DNA of 64,000 nt from Acanthaster planci. Taxonomy: Eukaryota > Echinodermata > Asteroidea > Valvatida > Acanthasteridae. The stretch covers positions 1,184,788 through 1,248,787 of the forward strand of contig NW_019091396.1 in assembly GCF_001949145.1 (NCBI RefSeq), written 5' to 3'. Below are positions 1-13,700 of the stretch, one piece after another (position 1 is the first letter of the stretch; each line of letters begins with the position of its first letter). A program made the translations under genes and the position numbers. The notes below the pieces were generated by a model. That model was not told the DNA's origin and did no database searches. It saw only the letters and a program-made list of their open reading frames with translations.

Positions 1-1549
1 CATTTCTCAACCCTAGTCATTTGTACCGTGGGGGTAATTTACAGTACAGTGAAGCTCAACTGAATACATAATACTCAAAACCATGAAGAATTTACTGCAA
101 ACGCAAGAGTTGAGAAAATGCTTTGCTGACAACAGATATGCATGGAAGCTTTGGTCTGGGGCTAGTCGGGGCCGCCAAGGATTCAAAGCTGAGAAACCAT
201 CATGCAGCCTTGTGCTGTTCGTAACATAAATGCCAACTTCACATCTTGTGCAAAATGTTACCGATGCCAGTGATCTGTTGGACCCTTTCAAACCAGACTG
301 AGAAAGTGGATTTATGCAAGATTTTTGTTTGCCAAATAAAAATAAAAATGAAAAAACCATATTGAAATTGCCATAATATTTAAATATTTAACGAGCTTGA
401 TGGTGAGTAGTGCTTACTCATGATTTCCTGGGTGAGTGTTATTTGCTCTGAGTCCACACCAGTAATTACCAGCTAAGATGGGCAACTGCAAAAACAAAAA
501 GAACACTATGTACAACAATGAATGCCATCCAGCTAGGTATGACCATAAGCCCCCTACCCAAAAGACAGACAGACACAGTGAGAGAAAGAGTCATAACTAG
601 GAAAGTTCTTCCCCGGCCCTTGACATCTGATAATGAAAATGCAAACATGTATGAAATGTAACATGTATTACCAGATACTTAACGTCGTTCTAGAGTATTT
701 CAAGAAGAAGGCCCAGTTCAGTTTTTTTGGTTATGTTTTTTCGAGGAGGCACAGGGTTAGGGCTAGACGACTCTGACCAGCTTCAGTGTTGTCTGATTTA
801 AAACGCCTTGATTTAAATCACTGATTTAATCAAATCAACAACCCTGATGATCAACTTACGATTTTTACCCTTCAACACAAATGCTGTAAAAATCCACTAT
901 TATAGGCAAGTCCATCATGAGTCCCTTCAATCATTTTCACAAGTCACTCAGTCTTTATAAGCCAAGTCAGAAACTATTCAAATGCACCTAGTCTAAAGCA
1001 GTCCTTTGTCACTGTTCAGCCTCTTGCTTACGATTAGTCTTGTGAACAGACTTTTGACTGGTCTTGTGAAGGGACTTGTACTTGAAAGCAAGGCTGGTGA
1101 ATATGATATTGGGCCAACACTGTTACTCTGAGACTCTTTACACGGCATTCGGGAAACTCAAAAAATGTTCTTCAAAATCCATACCGTGTCAATTTTTAAG
1201 GAATTGTGCAGACTGTCAACAGTAGCAACTATGATTCTCACTCGCTAGATGTGTCAAAACATTGAAAAATGTGATTAGATGACTTGGTTGCCTTTTGCAC
1301 GATCAGGGGCAATTCAAGTATTTCAATCTAAACTCATTTTTTTATTATTTCTTAAACAATCCCTACATTGAAGTATTTGGTAACCCTGAGCTTCTCTGAA
1401 ATTGTATCAAATTAGGCAAATTGTTTTTTTAAAAATCACTTTTAGACATACATGAGAAATGATATAACTATTATGGTTGCAAAGGTTTCCAATACTTTAG
1501 AAAGAAAATGTCCTCCTCTCTGAAAAAAATAAAAAGAGTTCAAACATAC
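1..1549. other. Intron or flank, no exon recognised
   Basis: This stretch should be the intron after the first CTLD9 exon. I find no in-frame CTLD remainder on the minus strand; the longest open frames have no family pattern. It contains one copy of a dispersed repeat at 955-1090 and otherwise nothing I can name. Confidence 0.5.
955..1090. repeat. Dispersed repeat family A, copy 1
   Basis: Shares AAACTATTCAAATG, CCTTTGTCACTGTTCA and repeated CTTGTGA/TGGTCTTGTG motifs with 9550-9740 and 44640-44835. Confidence 0.6.
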
Positions 1550-1725
1550 CCGATTGGTAACAAAATTGCGCTCTGTACTGTCGTGGATGGAAACCAGGTG
1601 AGCATTTTGTTTATGGCAAAACTCCTCAGCTTCGTACCAGTCTTTCAATCCATCCGTGTTGGTGCTGAAGTAGTAGCAATTTGGATTCAGGTGTACCCAC
1701 TGTGGGAAGCCGGGGCACGGGTCGC
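1550..1725 (-). CDS. CTLD9, N-terminal half
   Basis: The exon encodes PCPGFPQWVHL, NCYYFS, DWYEAEEFCHKQNAHLVSIHDSTE, the canonical start of a CTLD including the helix and the LVSIHD strand. It ends in phase 0 at a GTATGT donor. The second half of the domain (WIGLND, EPN/WND region) is not visible in 1-1549, so it must lie beyond the left edge or the gene changes structure there. Confidence 0.84.
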
Positions 1726-4700
1726 CTAAACGAGAAAGTATGCCCAGGCCATCAAAGCACTGAGGGGACACTTGGTTTTGTTTGGGAAGTGTACATGACG
1801 AGTGTAGTTTCCCAATGACTACGGAAACGGTATACATGCATGTGTGCACACCCATCCATTCTTGTCTAACATACCTAGCTTGTTACTCTGCTTTACTACG
1901 GTTAAGACACTTGGACACAGTCACCCGGTCATTTTCTCTCACTATGAGCACTCCTTCCAGCAGGATTTTTGAAATGATTTCATTATCACATTGATAATGA
2001 TCTTGTCTGTGGCTCGGCATCAGCCACGTCCATTCTCCTGAGCTGATCTTAAAAGCTTATTTCCGACCACCAAGCACATATTTACTCCCTTATTAAAATT
2101 GACCCTACTTCGAATCTCGTAATATGATTTATGTCTAAAATCAAGGTAACTTTGAAAAATTGAGAAAAATAACAAATTTCTCTTTCAATCATCAACTGTT
2201 TGGGAGAAAACACAAATTTGTAAGTGTTACTTTATCAAAGATTTACCTGTAGGAATTGTTGGTGCTGGGGTCGTTATCGGCATTTTGCCTGCAGAGAGCA
2301 CATAAAAAAAAATATTCTTCAAATTCAAACGATGTACGAAAGTACTATGACATGATCTTCCTTATACATTCCTGATATGATTGTAGCAAGATATCAAAAA
2401 GACATTTTGGAAACAGAAATCCTCCTAGTGTGCATGTAAGAAAACAAAATTGGTTTACACAATCAGCTGGGCATTGTTTACCTTTGGGTATGGAGCATAT
2501 GTAATTCCGTCTGTTCCAGCAGCCTAGGTCATTCCATTTCCCTCCCTTGAAGTCTGTTTCTACGCACTCCTCCCAGCCACCATAGTCATTAGGCTCCCCA
2601 GCCCCCCAGTTGGTGTACTCCACTGGTGTGCCGTCACTCCAAGAATAACCTAGAGAGCGAGGTAATACCAAGGAGATAGGCCTCACAAGTCTAGAAGAGA
2701 AGGGACTCTTAGAATTTCTCAATAACCCTCTCTCCCTCCACCTGGTCAATGGAAGAGGCGTTTGCCCAGTTACGAGTCGACTATCACTGTATGGAGATGT
2801 TGCATAATGCCAACTCATACGCATAAATGAATAATGATAAGGAATGATTAAAGGTCAACAGTATCATTCGAAATGGACCAATGATGATGGAGTGCATTAC
2901 ATAAAGGCAACCAAATTTAACCTAAATGAATCACTCAGACACTAATAATTCTTGTGAATGCCACAACATTTATAGTCAAACAATAACTTGTGCAGGCAAA
3001 GAAGGTAACATACCTCCTTCGTAACGCTGGTCATTTAATCCAATCCAGAACCATCTAGTACCTTTTGGAGAGCTGAAAAGGACAAACATGTAACATATGA
3101 TGATTGTTTTTCTAAGGAACTCTGACAAGATGTTTAAATGCAGCTGCAATGAAGTTTTCTCAGACACATTTTTCTTCAACATGTATTCTTCTTCAATCTA
3201 TGAAAACTCATTTACATTCCTACTTGGTTATTTGAAAAATGCAGCTTTTGTGAACACTTAAGATTATCTTTGCTTTCCTGTATGACCAAGGGCACTGTTG
3301 CTGTGACTTCAACTAGGGAAGACACAGTTCAGTGCAGAGGCTTATCTGTTCAAATTGTGAACACAGAACTTACTTACTGAAAACTTTTCTGAGAGAGGGA
3401 TTGATGCTTGCTCATTGCTATGCACATAAGCAGCAATGAGTCACTCAAGAAGAGAAACTGAGTCTGGCAAATTCTAAAAAATGTAGAGTTTTTTTGTGTA
3501 CAACCCAATGCAAAGGCTGGTTTAGAATTCAGGCGAATGCAAAAGTGATGGGAATTAGACATCACAACAACTTTGTGAAGAAATTTCGCTAGAATTGAAA
3601 TGCATTCAACTTTTACAAAATCGCAATGCCAATATTTGATCTGACATCACTAATTCACATTTGCTTTCACACAAAGTATGAATCAGTATTAACTTGATGG
3701 CTTCTTCCTGGGATGATGTCATAGTTTTTCTCATGAATATGGAAATATTCATTTGCATAAAACCAAAAAGGCAGCAAAATACCCTTTGAAATGGGGAAAC
3801 AAAAGTTGAAAATAAGGTTAATTGACACACAAACGTACATTTTAAAGGTTTATATTAAAACAACTTGATTGCAGATAGCCTTTAAGAAGTTTGAAAGATT
3901 CCAACAAAAGCAGTGCTCATAAGTCTTTGTTACCTTTTGTTGGAACTTAACCTGTGGAGAAACGTATCTGCAAGTAGGCAGGAATCAAACCAAAAGGTTC
4001 CAACAGAAAGGCCGATATTAATTGCAAGTTTGTGGGTCCTATCTATTACAAATGGCACATATACATCAAAACTTACAACTGACTATTTAAAAGTGAAAAG
4101 CAGAAAGGAAAAATCTACCGATTTATGAATAAAGAGAGGCCCCGTCCACCCCTTTACCTCATATTTGCTGCTGGGGAGAAATCTCCTGAGATCTCAGAAA
4201 CTGCAGCATTTCTCGCAGTTTTCAATATTTTGATCGCTTGACGTCACCACTCATGTTTACCATAGTACGAACTTGATCTGAAAGAAGTGTGCCCCTCAGA
4301 AGGTCTGACACATTTCAAGTGTTCAACGAACCCTCACTCTGCAGTGATAATCTTGGCCAACTTACAGCTTGCTTGTCAAGTACGCCTCTTCATCGGGATG
4401 GTGGAAGCTGGCCAGGCTAGCTCCCATATTCTCGCATTCCCTGTTGGCTGTGTCCCAATTCACTGCCTCGTCATCGCTCTTGAGCTCAAAAATCTGAAAT
4501 GCAGAATATGAACCCGATACGAAAACTTAATCATTATAACTCTGAAACAATTAAGCATTTAGGAGGAATTCCTCAAACCCTCCCCCAACAAGGGTGGATC
4601 CAGAATTGAATTTTCAGGAAGGCCAAAATTGTTTTTGGAGACCAAAGATTTGGGAAATCCTTTAAGGCCATTCTGAGGAGCGAGGCTGAATTTGGGGTTG

Positions 4701-7700
4701 TCACACGATTTTGGAAAGAAGGGAAATAAAGAATTCATCAAAAAATCAGCTTTCTCTCTTTACGTTTTCATTTCAAATTTCAACTTAATGCTGTCCACAC
4801 GGAGTTACTTAAATTGGTGAACCCACACAAAGAGAAATAATGCCCCTTAACGGAGTTTAATTGATCTATAGGCGTATGTGCAAGAGTATTAGATATCGAC
4901 ACGATCAGCGAGTGTTTTCTCTCGCATACCTGGAAGCATCGACTGCCGTAGCCAACCCATCCCGTTGCACAGTCCGTGTCCGTCGGTGGGGTGGGCGTTA
5001 CCGCAGGAGGGGGGGTTATGGGCGGATAACCAGTCCGGGCCTTCTCACAGACAAATTTGTGCTTCTGCGTGCAGTCGCGGTCGGCCCAGTAGCCAGCCTC
5101 TTTGCCACTGCTTATGGCAACGCAGTGGCCCTGTCGGTCATCTGTGAACATGTCAACAAAGCCAATGTATGTCCTGTTTTTTCCGGGGGGGCCAACTGGG
5201 GTTAATGTCAAACTAGAAACTGCTGCCCATTTTGCAAAACTTTACACCTTGCCATAACTTCACTTGTGCTTCATTTTTCACCATAAGTTGCAGATCCCAT
5301 GACCACTAATGGCAGAAGTGGGAAGGGGGCTCCCTCACTTTCAGCAGGTCCTATAAGGGAGTAGGGCTCAATGAACCAGCCCATTAATGGCTGATGCCTG
5401 ATGATCTAACAACTCCCCCCCCCCATTTCATGAAGTTACCTACTGGTAAGTCTGCATCCCCTGCAACAAGTCAAGGCGTTACTAATGAAATGATTTTAGG
5501 ATTTTAGGTGGCATATTCTGTATCAGACAAATCGGATGTAAACGCTAACTGCATTCAGAGAAGGCTCGTCATTTTCAACCTGAAAGGTTTACATGAGGCA
5601 GGTACACAGTTTTGAGGTAATAAAACTTGTCTATCTGTGATAGAACTTCCAGATTTGGTGCTTGGATCTGACAAAGAAATGACACAAACTTTTCAAAATG
5701 TAATCGGTGCAGCTGATGTAAACAACTGTTTACTGATGACGGCTGTGATATCGAAAAGGAACATAAAAGCAGTAATCGCACTCATCCAAGATGTTTCAGA
5801 TAAAAATTTTAACACTGAACAGCTGAGCAACTTTTCGCATTTCGTGCACGCTATATATGCCAGAAACTTGCGATGTGAGGGTAATGCATGGTGCAAAGTC
5901 AAGCCAAGTTTCATGAAATCAACGGCTAGCTTCACAAACCTTTCAAGCAATACAAACAGTTCAGGTTCAGGCTGAGATTGTCGCAAGGACTTTTTAAGGC
6001 TAAGACCTCCGTGAGACCCTGGTTTGGCTAATAAGATCTGATCTCTTCAAGACTTAGTCACAAACCGCGCATAAAGAAACAACAGTTGCAATTACATGTT
6101 TAAAAGACTCAAGTTACATCAGAAGATGTGTTGAAGAAATCTGCTTTAGTCATATTTTGTTTACTAATCCTATTTGAGGTTCACTCCCACCATACTGTAT
6201 CAAGCAGGATGTTGTGCTTTGCAAGGAAGAGCAGTAAACCCCTTACCAGGTTGACCGTCTCCCCAGTTGGTGTATGTTATCGGCGTGCCATCCAACCACT
6301 CATAATAGCCTGCCACTCTGCTGTCACTAAAACCAATGAAGAAGTCATCTTGCATTTCATACAAGCCCAGAACTCCACTCAGGTAAGCTAGCTCCATCCT
6401 GCAGGACAATAAGTGGAGGGTCGATGTTGGCGAGTGGTTTATACAACAAAGCTGGACTACGCCAGGGGGCCCAATTTTGGCCAAATGGCATGGGGCCATT
6501 TCCACTTACAACTCGGGGACAACTTTTTGTATCTTTTAGTAAAAAGCACCAGCGGGAAGAACAATGTGCTCTTTCACAGAGCTTCTCCAAAAGAAAATCT
6601 GTTGCCACTACATACTGCCCAATGAGAAACAGCTCACAAGATTATGAGAATCACTTACAACTTCAGTGACGGCAAAAGTGAAAAAAATGTGCCGCGTTCA
6701 CTTTTAGTTAACAGTTTGCATACCTGTCCTCAACAACAACCAGCTGAGCTCCAGGTTCTTTCTGGCAGGCAACCTGGGCATCTGCCCAGGAACGCAAGAA
6801 ATCATTGACCTGGTAGCATCTGTCTCTCCAAGAATGAAGCCAATTCTGTCCAAAATATTAAAGACATTGGTGAGCAAGGATCATGATTAAGTTGCTTTAT
6901 TGTCACTTGGTTGTGAGATGCTCTAGAAGTTTGCGTGCCTTTGGACTTTCAAAACTCATTCAAATTACTTTCCCAATTAACACAGAAAATGTCATGAATT
7001 AAAAATTCAAATACCAAATGTATGTAAATCTAAACTAAAATTAGACTGAAATGATAAAAAAACTCCAAGTAATACTTTACTGGTGAGCCTTAAATGGTGA
7101 AAGAGGACAACTTTGCTGCATATTAAATTGAAAATCTTTCATGGAGAAAGACATTCATGTGCACTGGACCCTTTGACCTCATGAACCCTTTGCTGTAGCT
7201 TTGCTCATGATGCAAACAAAGAATCTATGCACCAGTGGAGACCTGCCAACCTGTCGTACTCCTTCCTGAGGTCAGGCAATATCACACAATAGATTAAAAG
7301 GTATTTAAATGAGCCCTCAGTTCATTTAAAATTCTGATCTATTATGTGGTGATGCCTGACCTCAGGAAAGAGTACGAAAGGTTGGCAGGTATGCCAGTAG
7401 CATAGCCAAGGGAGGCTTGGAGGATGCATGCCCCCCCTAAAAAAATATTGTCCTCTTGCTGCCACCTCTGGAAACTTGGAAAACAAACAATAGTTAAGTT
7501 TATTACTAAGAATATGCCTGGACTTGAGACCCCTCTCTGGGTAACACCCAGCTCCCCCATTCACCCCTCCTCCATTGAGACCGCTGGCTATGGTGCTGCT
7601 ATGCACACCACAGCAGAAATATCTCCACCAACGCTTGCCCATAGGTACATTCCAAACAAAAAGGAAACTGATGAGCCTGAGCCCATTTCTGGACTCTCTG

Positions 7701-10700
7701 TGGCTGTAAGTGCAGAGTGGTGATTAGAGGTACAGAAATCAATGGTGGGCAAGCCCATGACTAAATCTACATACTGCGGCTACAACAACAACTTGAAGAG
7801 ACAGGGGTTTTTTTCCCCTGCAGAAAACTTCGGTGAGTAACCAGAGTAAGTCAGAGGGAACAGTGAGGATGGCATTTCAAAGGGAATCCTGCAAAAAGAT
7901 AAACCACAAAAGTACAGGAAAGGGTTCAGCAGAACTAATAATTCATTTCAAGAGTGTCTAGTTTTCCTCTCCTGTTTCTGTATTCTGGTTCAACTATCGG
8001 ATCAGCACTAGATTATCTCTATCACTGAAAAGGTTATAAGTAATACCTCATCCCAGAACGACCACCACCTGTAAATAACGTATGGAGCTGAGACAATTTG
8101 GAAATGATGATTTTTCTTTAAGGTAAAATTTTACTTTGTTTTTAAACCAATCCCCAGTCCCGAGTTTACTTCTGCAGTCCCTCAACTTTTGTTTGTTTTC
8201 AGATAATCTGAAACTGATTTTCAACACCTAAAAGAGACGAGACAGAGCATGTACTTACACCACTTGACGGGCACGTAGTGTCTTGTGGTGGAGGAGGGTT
8301 TCCAGTGGATACAAGTTTCCGACAAATTGAATTGAAGGTGTATCCCTTGCAGGGCACATCATTCCAGAAACCCTGTGTGGGAAAGAAATATTGAAAGTTA
8401 CAATCAACTTACACGTTTTCTTTCTCCAATGAATCAAGTTTTTTTTCTCCATTCTGCACAATATTTCTGATCTCTCTTATGCCTACTTGTAGTTGCAATT
8501 TTCAACTAGTTTAACCGTGTCAAAGTCAATACTCCGGATTCAGAAGTGAGAGGGAAACCTCAAGAGTGACTTTCTGGGAAAAATCCACAGAATCGGGTAG
8601 AAACTGAAAACACCTGGTCCACGTGTCAGCCTCGGCGAACCTAGATCACATGGTGTGGAAGTTGAGAATTACGAGTAGCAGTGCGCTATCCTGACTCCCC
8701 TACTCACAGAATCAATGTACAATTCAGTGCAGTCCTCTCCATTGGCATCATTTGGCTCCTGGGCATTCCAATTTGTAAAGAGCACCGGTTCCCCATTGGA
8801 CCACTCATACAACATCTCCTGGTTCCGGTCATTCAGTCCGATCCAGTAGCGATTCTCCTGTTGGTCTGAGGGGGTATAATAAAGCAACTGATAAGCATGG
8901 AAACAAGAAATTCAAGTTACCAATTAATATTATGGGACCTGCAAAATCTGCATCAAGCATCATCATCATGGTATAATTGGCAAATCCCCCCCCCACTCTT
9001 TGAGTTTTTAAAACTTGTGCCTTTTCTTTTTCCTTCGTTCTACCATCAGCTAGTTACTACTTCGGTGCACTGGGGATGTTTGACTTCTACGTTTGTCTGG
9101 ACTGGTGTGTGCCCCCTCCTTTCAAAAATGATGGATGTGCTGCTGCGTTTATACCTATTTTCAGTTCGCGCGTCCCTCCCACCAAAAATAAATCCCTCCA
9201 ATTCATCCCTGAACCTACTTTGATCGAAGATGAATGCACGCAGGAAGTTGTTAACGTTGACGTCATTGATGGACGTCACCTCAGCTCCAAGCTTCTGGCA
9301 TTCGGCCTCTGCCCCGGCAAAATCAAACTTGTTGGTGTTGGCGTAGTAGCAGAACTCCTTGTACCGGCCCCAGCCCTTGGGACAGCCCTTGTTGGACGGC
9401 ACCGGTGTGGGCTGAGGCGGAGGGTTGGCAAACAAATCTGCCAGGACAAGTGGATCAGGACATATCATTGGCTGTGTGCATACACCGTGAGGGCAGCAAA
9501 GGGAAGCCATTACTTGGTGGGGTGTCAAAGGACATGTCTTTAAAAAGAAGACTTCAATCCACTCTGAGTTCAAGTCAAAAGCTATTCAAATGAACTACAA
9601 CAAAAGCATTCTTTTGTCACTGTTCACCCATGTGTGACATCTCTTGCATTTGGTCCTGTGTCTGGTCTTATGATGCATAGTCTTGTGACTAGTCTTCCTG
9701 GAACGGTGTTGTGAATGGTCTTGTGTCTGGTCTTGTAACAATTTTAATCCATCACTGGAGAGGTTGACACTATTTTTCACCCCTTTATGAGCACGCAACA
9801 TCTAGGCTCCATTAGGGAAAACACCAATCTAACCCCAAACAAGAAATGAATGAGTCGATCCTCAGTGTTCTCCCTGAGTGGTTCAGACAGGTAATTAAGC
9901 CACCCTGCAACAATCCTACACAGCCATATTAAAAGACTTGCCACCCTGCTTCATCCAGTGCACAATGTAACCACCGGTAACAAAACAAGACGTACTGTGA
10001 TGTACTTGAATCTAATGGATTTCCCAAAGTTTTATCGAAACATGACCTCTGTCACTGCCTTAATGTTTCCATGACTACACATACAAGGCTCAAGCATGTT
10101 TCTGAAAGAGTTACAATAACCGCTCTAAAGTCGCTTAAAAGTTTCCAACCATCATCAAGAATTATCAAACAGTTGTTTCATACATTATAAAGAAAGGATT
10201 AAGCCATGTCTACGCTACCCAAAAGTCCAAAAGGCATACAGAACAACCTTTGGGTTGTCATAAATTACCTCGCTCATAGTAGTCAAAGTGTTGCGTGTCA
10301 AAGGTCGGTATGAGTCCGCCAGCCGTAGCCTGGTCCACCTTGTAGAGGTAACAGGTGCGGGTGGCTCTCTCGTAGTCAAACGACTTGCAATAGAAGGTGC
10401 TGGTGGGCAGGTCCAGGCACTTTTGGGCGCACTCCTTGGGCCAGGCATCCTTCACTATCATTTTGTTGGGAGTGCTCGTTATTCTCTTCTCCGAGAATGT
10501 TATGAAGTACTTGAAGATCATGTCTGAAAGGCAGAAGACAATTGGACAGCGATGAACAAGTGTGCCAGGGTGTCAAATAACAAGAACAAAAAAAATTGGC
10601 TCTAAATTATTTGTATACAAATGATCTAAAATGGCAAGAGTCTATGGATAGTACGGCAAACAGACACCCATTTAAGTAAAACCTAATCCAAAATAAACCT

Positions 10701-13700
10701 TATCCCAAATTCAAAGAAATGAGTAAAAACACATATGGAAAATGTATTCAAGTTCTTCACAAAATGCTCATCCACCTACTTGGAACATGAATACAAAATA
10801 TGTTTTAAGCATTCATGTAGCTTGGTTTAATTTAAAATTTTCCCACACAAACCATGTCTAAAATCACAGAGTAACTTTTGAAGTTACGGTTACTGGTATA
10901 CAGTACCACATTTTAAAACTGGTTCTTGAGATCAAGTGGTCTGGTGCTCTCAGGCATCAATTTGTGATGCACAGCCACAGAGAGAACTTGTGGTATACTT
11001 TCAGATTTCCTGCCACACCCTGTAACTCTTTGAATTCTCAATGTGCTTGAAAGTTACCGGGTATTACTAACAAACTTTATTTCAGAAAATCTACATCAAA
11101 ACATGCAAAGGAACATGACAGAGTTTCAATATAAAATATTTTTAAATGGTGTACAAAACAGAAATCATGCAAAACACCCTGAAATCCAATCCGGGAAAAT
11201 CTTCAATACTTTTAATGGCTAATTATGTGGATATGCTTGGTGACTTCAAATTACTCATTTCTACGAGTAATACTTGGGTCCAACATATTCTGAACTTAAT
11301 TCAAGTAAAACGATTTCAAGCACAGAACATTTCAACCACAAATGTCCACAAACGGAGAAAGCAAAAGGACTTAAAAAATCAAAACAAGGTGTACAAAAAA
11401 TTGTTTTTAAAAATTTTTCATTAACTTGCCATCTTTGTTGCAGCTATAGCCGAGGCCATGTTCGCAGAATTGGTCATTCCAGGTTCCGTCATTATTGTAA
11501 AAGGTACAGCAATGTTCCCCAATCTGAGTATAGCCCTGCCAATTATCTGGCTGACCTACAAGAATTAGGGCATAAAATGTACCAAATTATAAAGTCCGGT
11601 TCATGCTCAAGGAGAATGCAAACGCGAAGCCATTAATTGACAAAACAAAATATATTCTGTAAAATTTGCTTGAGTTAAACTATGTTCGAAATTGCTAATT
11701 TTCAGTCTCACTATTTGATCACACATCACTGATCTCATCTGTGTTCACTTTTATGCCACTTACGAACCATCCTTGAGGCAGGTGAGACAGGGAAAGCTCT
11801 ACACAAACTCACACCAACCAGGTAAAAACATAATGTAATCATGTTACTGGAAAGTTGTGCTTCAATTTGGACATAATAGGCATATCTGTCTTTAGGCGTC
11901 ATGGCAACACATGTTTGTAACAACATTGTGCAATGAATTTTTGAGAACATTACTGGAGGGGTTGTAGCGGTTGATGACCATGTTTAATCAAATGTCCCCA
12001 CATTAGGCAGACATCTCCTCACAATTTCATTATTGCAGTGTTGAATAAAAACATGACATAAACACAATCCTATTACAATGCCACAAGGCATATCTTTGAG
12101 CAAGAAGCACAGCCCATCCCCATTAATGGAGAAAAGGTTTAACTGCCACATGGACCGTTGTATGATACCTCAGGGACTCGAGATTTTGTTCATGTGCAAG
12201 TGATACAGGTATTGATAAATATTACAAGTACAAATTGAAAAGGTAAAAGAACTACATTTGGTTCAAAAGTTCATGAATTGGGATTCAAGAAATGTGAGCC
12301 TTTATGTATTCCCCCATCCCTCTCAAAGTCTAGGATTCTGTCGGTGTATACGTCAATGGTGACATCTAAGTATCTCTTAGTGGGACTCAGAGAGGGTGCA
12401 ATTTCCTTTGCAATTGACTGTTCTTATGCTAGAATGGACAACCAACGGAAGTGCAGTTCCCCCTATGAAAGGAACTGCACTTGGCTGGTTCTCAAATGAC
12501 AACGAAATGCATGCGTTGCAGTCGCGTCACTACCAACAAAGCAAACACTCCCCACCAACATGGCTCTTTTCAAACAAAGGGGGGGACTTTTGGCTCGAGA
12601 CAGATAACTTTCTCAGGACTTATTCCAGATTGAATACATCATGGAACAGACTGGTACAAGAAGTTGACATTAAACATGCTCGCATTTAGCGACTCATAAC
12701 AGTGTAATGGACAAATAGGCATTTTGGAAACACACAAGGGGCCACTGCACATACGTGATGTAGTACCACTGCAGTGATGATGACATTTGATTTATCGGTT
12801 GCCGAGTAACAAACCAGCCTCCACGTCAACCAAGTCAGACTGCCTCATTGGTCTAACGAGGTGTAGCGATCACCGATTCCCTTACCCGCAGCCCAGTTGA
12901 TTATTACAAATGGTTTCTTATCACTCCAGACCCATCCGCCCTCCCTGCCAAGATCGTTGCATCCAATCCACGTTTCACCTCCGCCGGTGGTCTTCAAGCG
13001 GCCTGTTGAGCAATCAAGAAAGAACCAGCAATAATGTTGAGAAATGTGTTTCATTCCAAGATGAGAAATTGACCCGAATAGTCCCTGTTGCAAAGTTGCA
13101 CATAAATAACAGTAGGCACTGGGAAATTTCATTTTTGTAATGAAAGTATATACTGACATTTGGATTTCTGCCCACCTCACATTGTTATTACCTAGCAACA
13201 AGTCTGCACAAATATCTAGGTGATAGTAATTGGACAAACCTTGTGGTTACACTAAAATATGCCCCACGGATTGAGTAAACATATTTTTCTTTACTGGAAG
13301 TTATTTTTACTCTAAGCTAAAAGTTTGCAGCGAGGTGGCATTGGCCAGTGATGAACATACAAGCATACTACAGTATTGCTATCCCAAGCAGTCTCCTCAT
13401 AAGCATTATATCAATTGTTTCAAAAAAGTTTTGATGGCTATAAAGGAAGTTATCTCCCGACTTACTGGTTGCATAGGCCAAGTCGTCGTTCCCTACTAAG
13501 CTCATCAAGTCACCACCCAGTAGACGGCAACTGTAGCGAGCTCCAAACCAGTTGGTCCACTCAAAAGGCTGGAAGTAGTAGCACTTGCCAGACTTCTTGT
13601 TGAATTCCCAGCCCATGCCACAGCGGGAATCATAAATGACTGATCGAGGGAGAAAAAAGGAAGAGCTAGTCGCTTTGTGGGAATTGACAAACAAAATTTA

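Noticed and set aside
4861-9543. Long plus-strand open frames opposite CTLD exons (for example 4861-5205 and 9076-9543)
   Set aside because: They mirror minus-strand exons with clear CTLD pattern and splice sites; their own translation has no family pattern.
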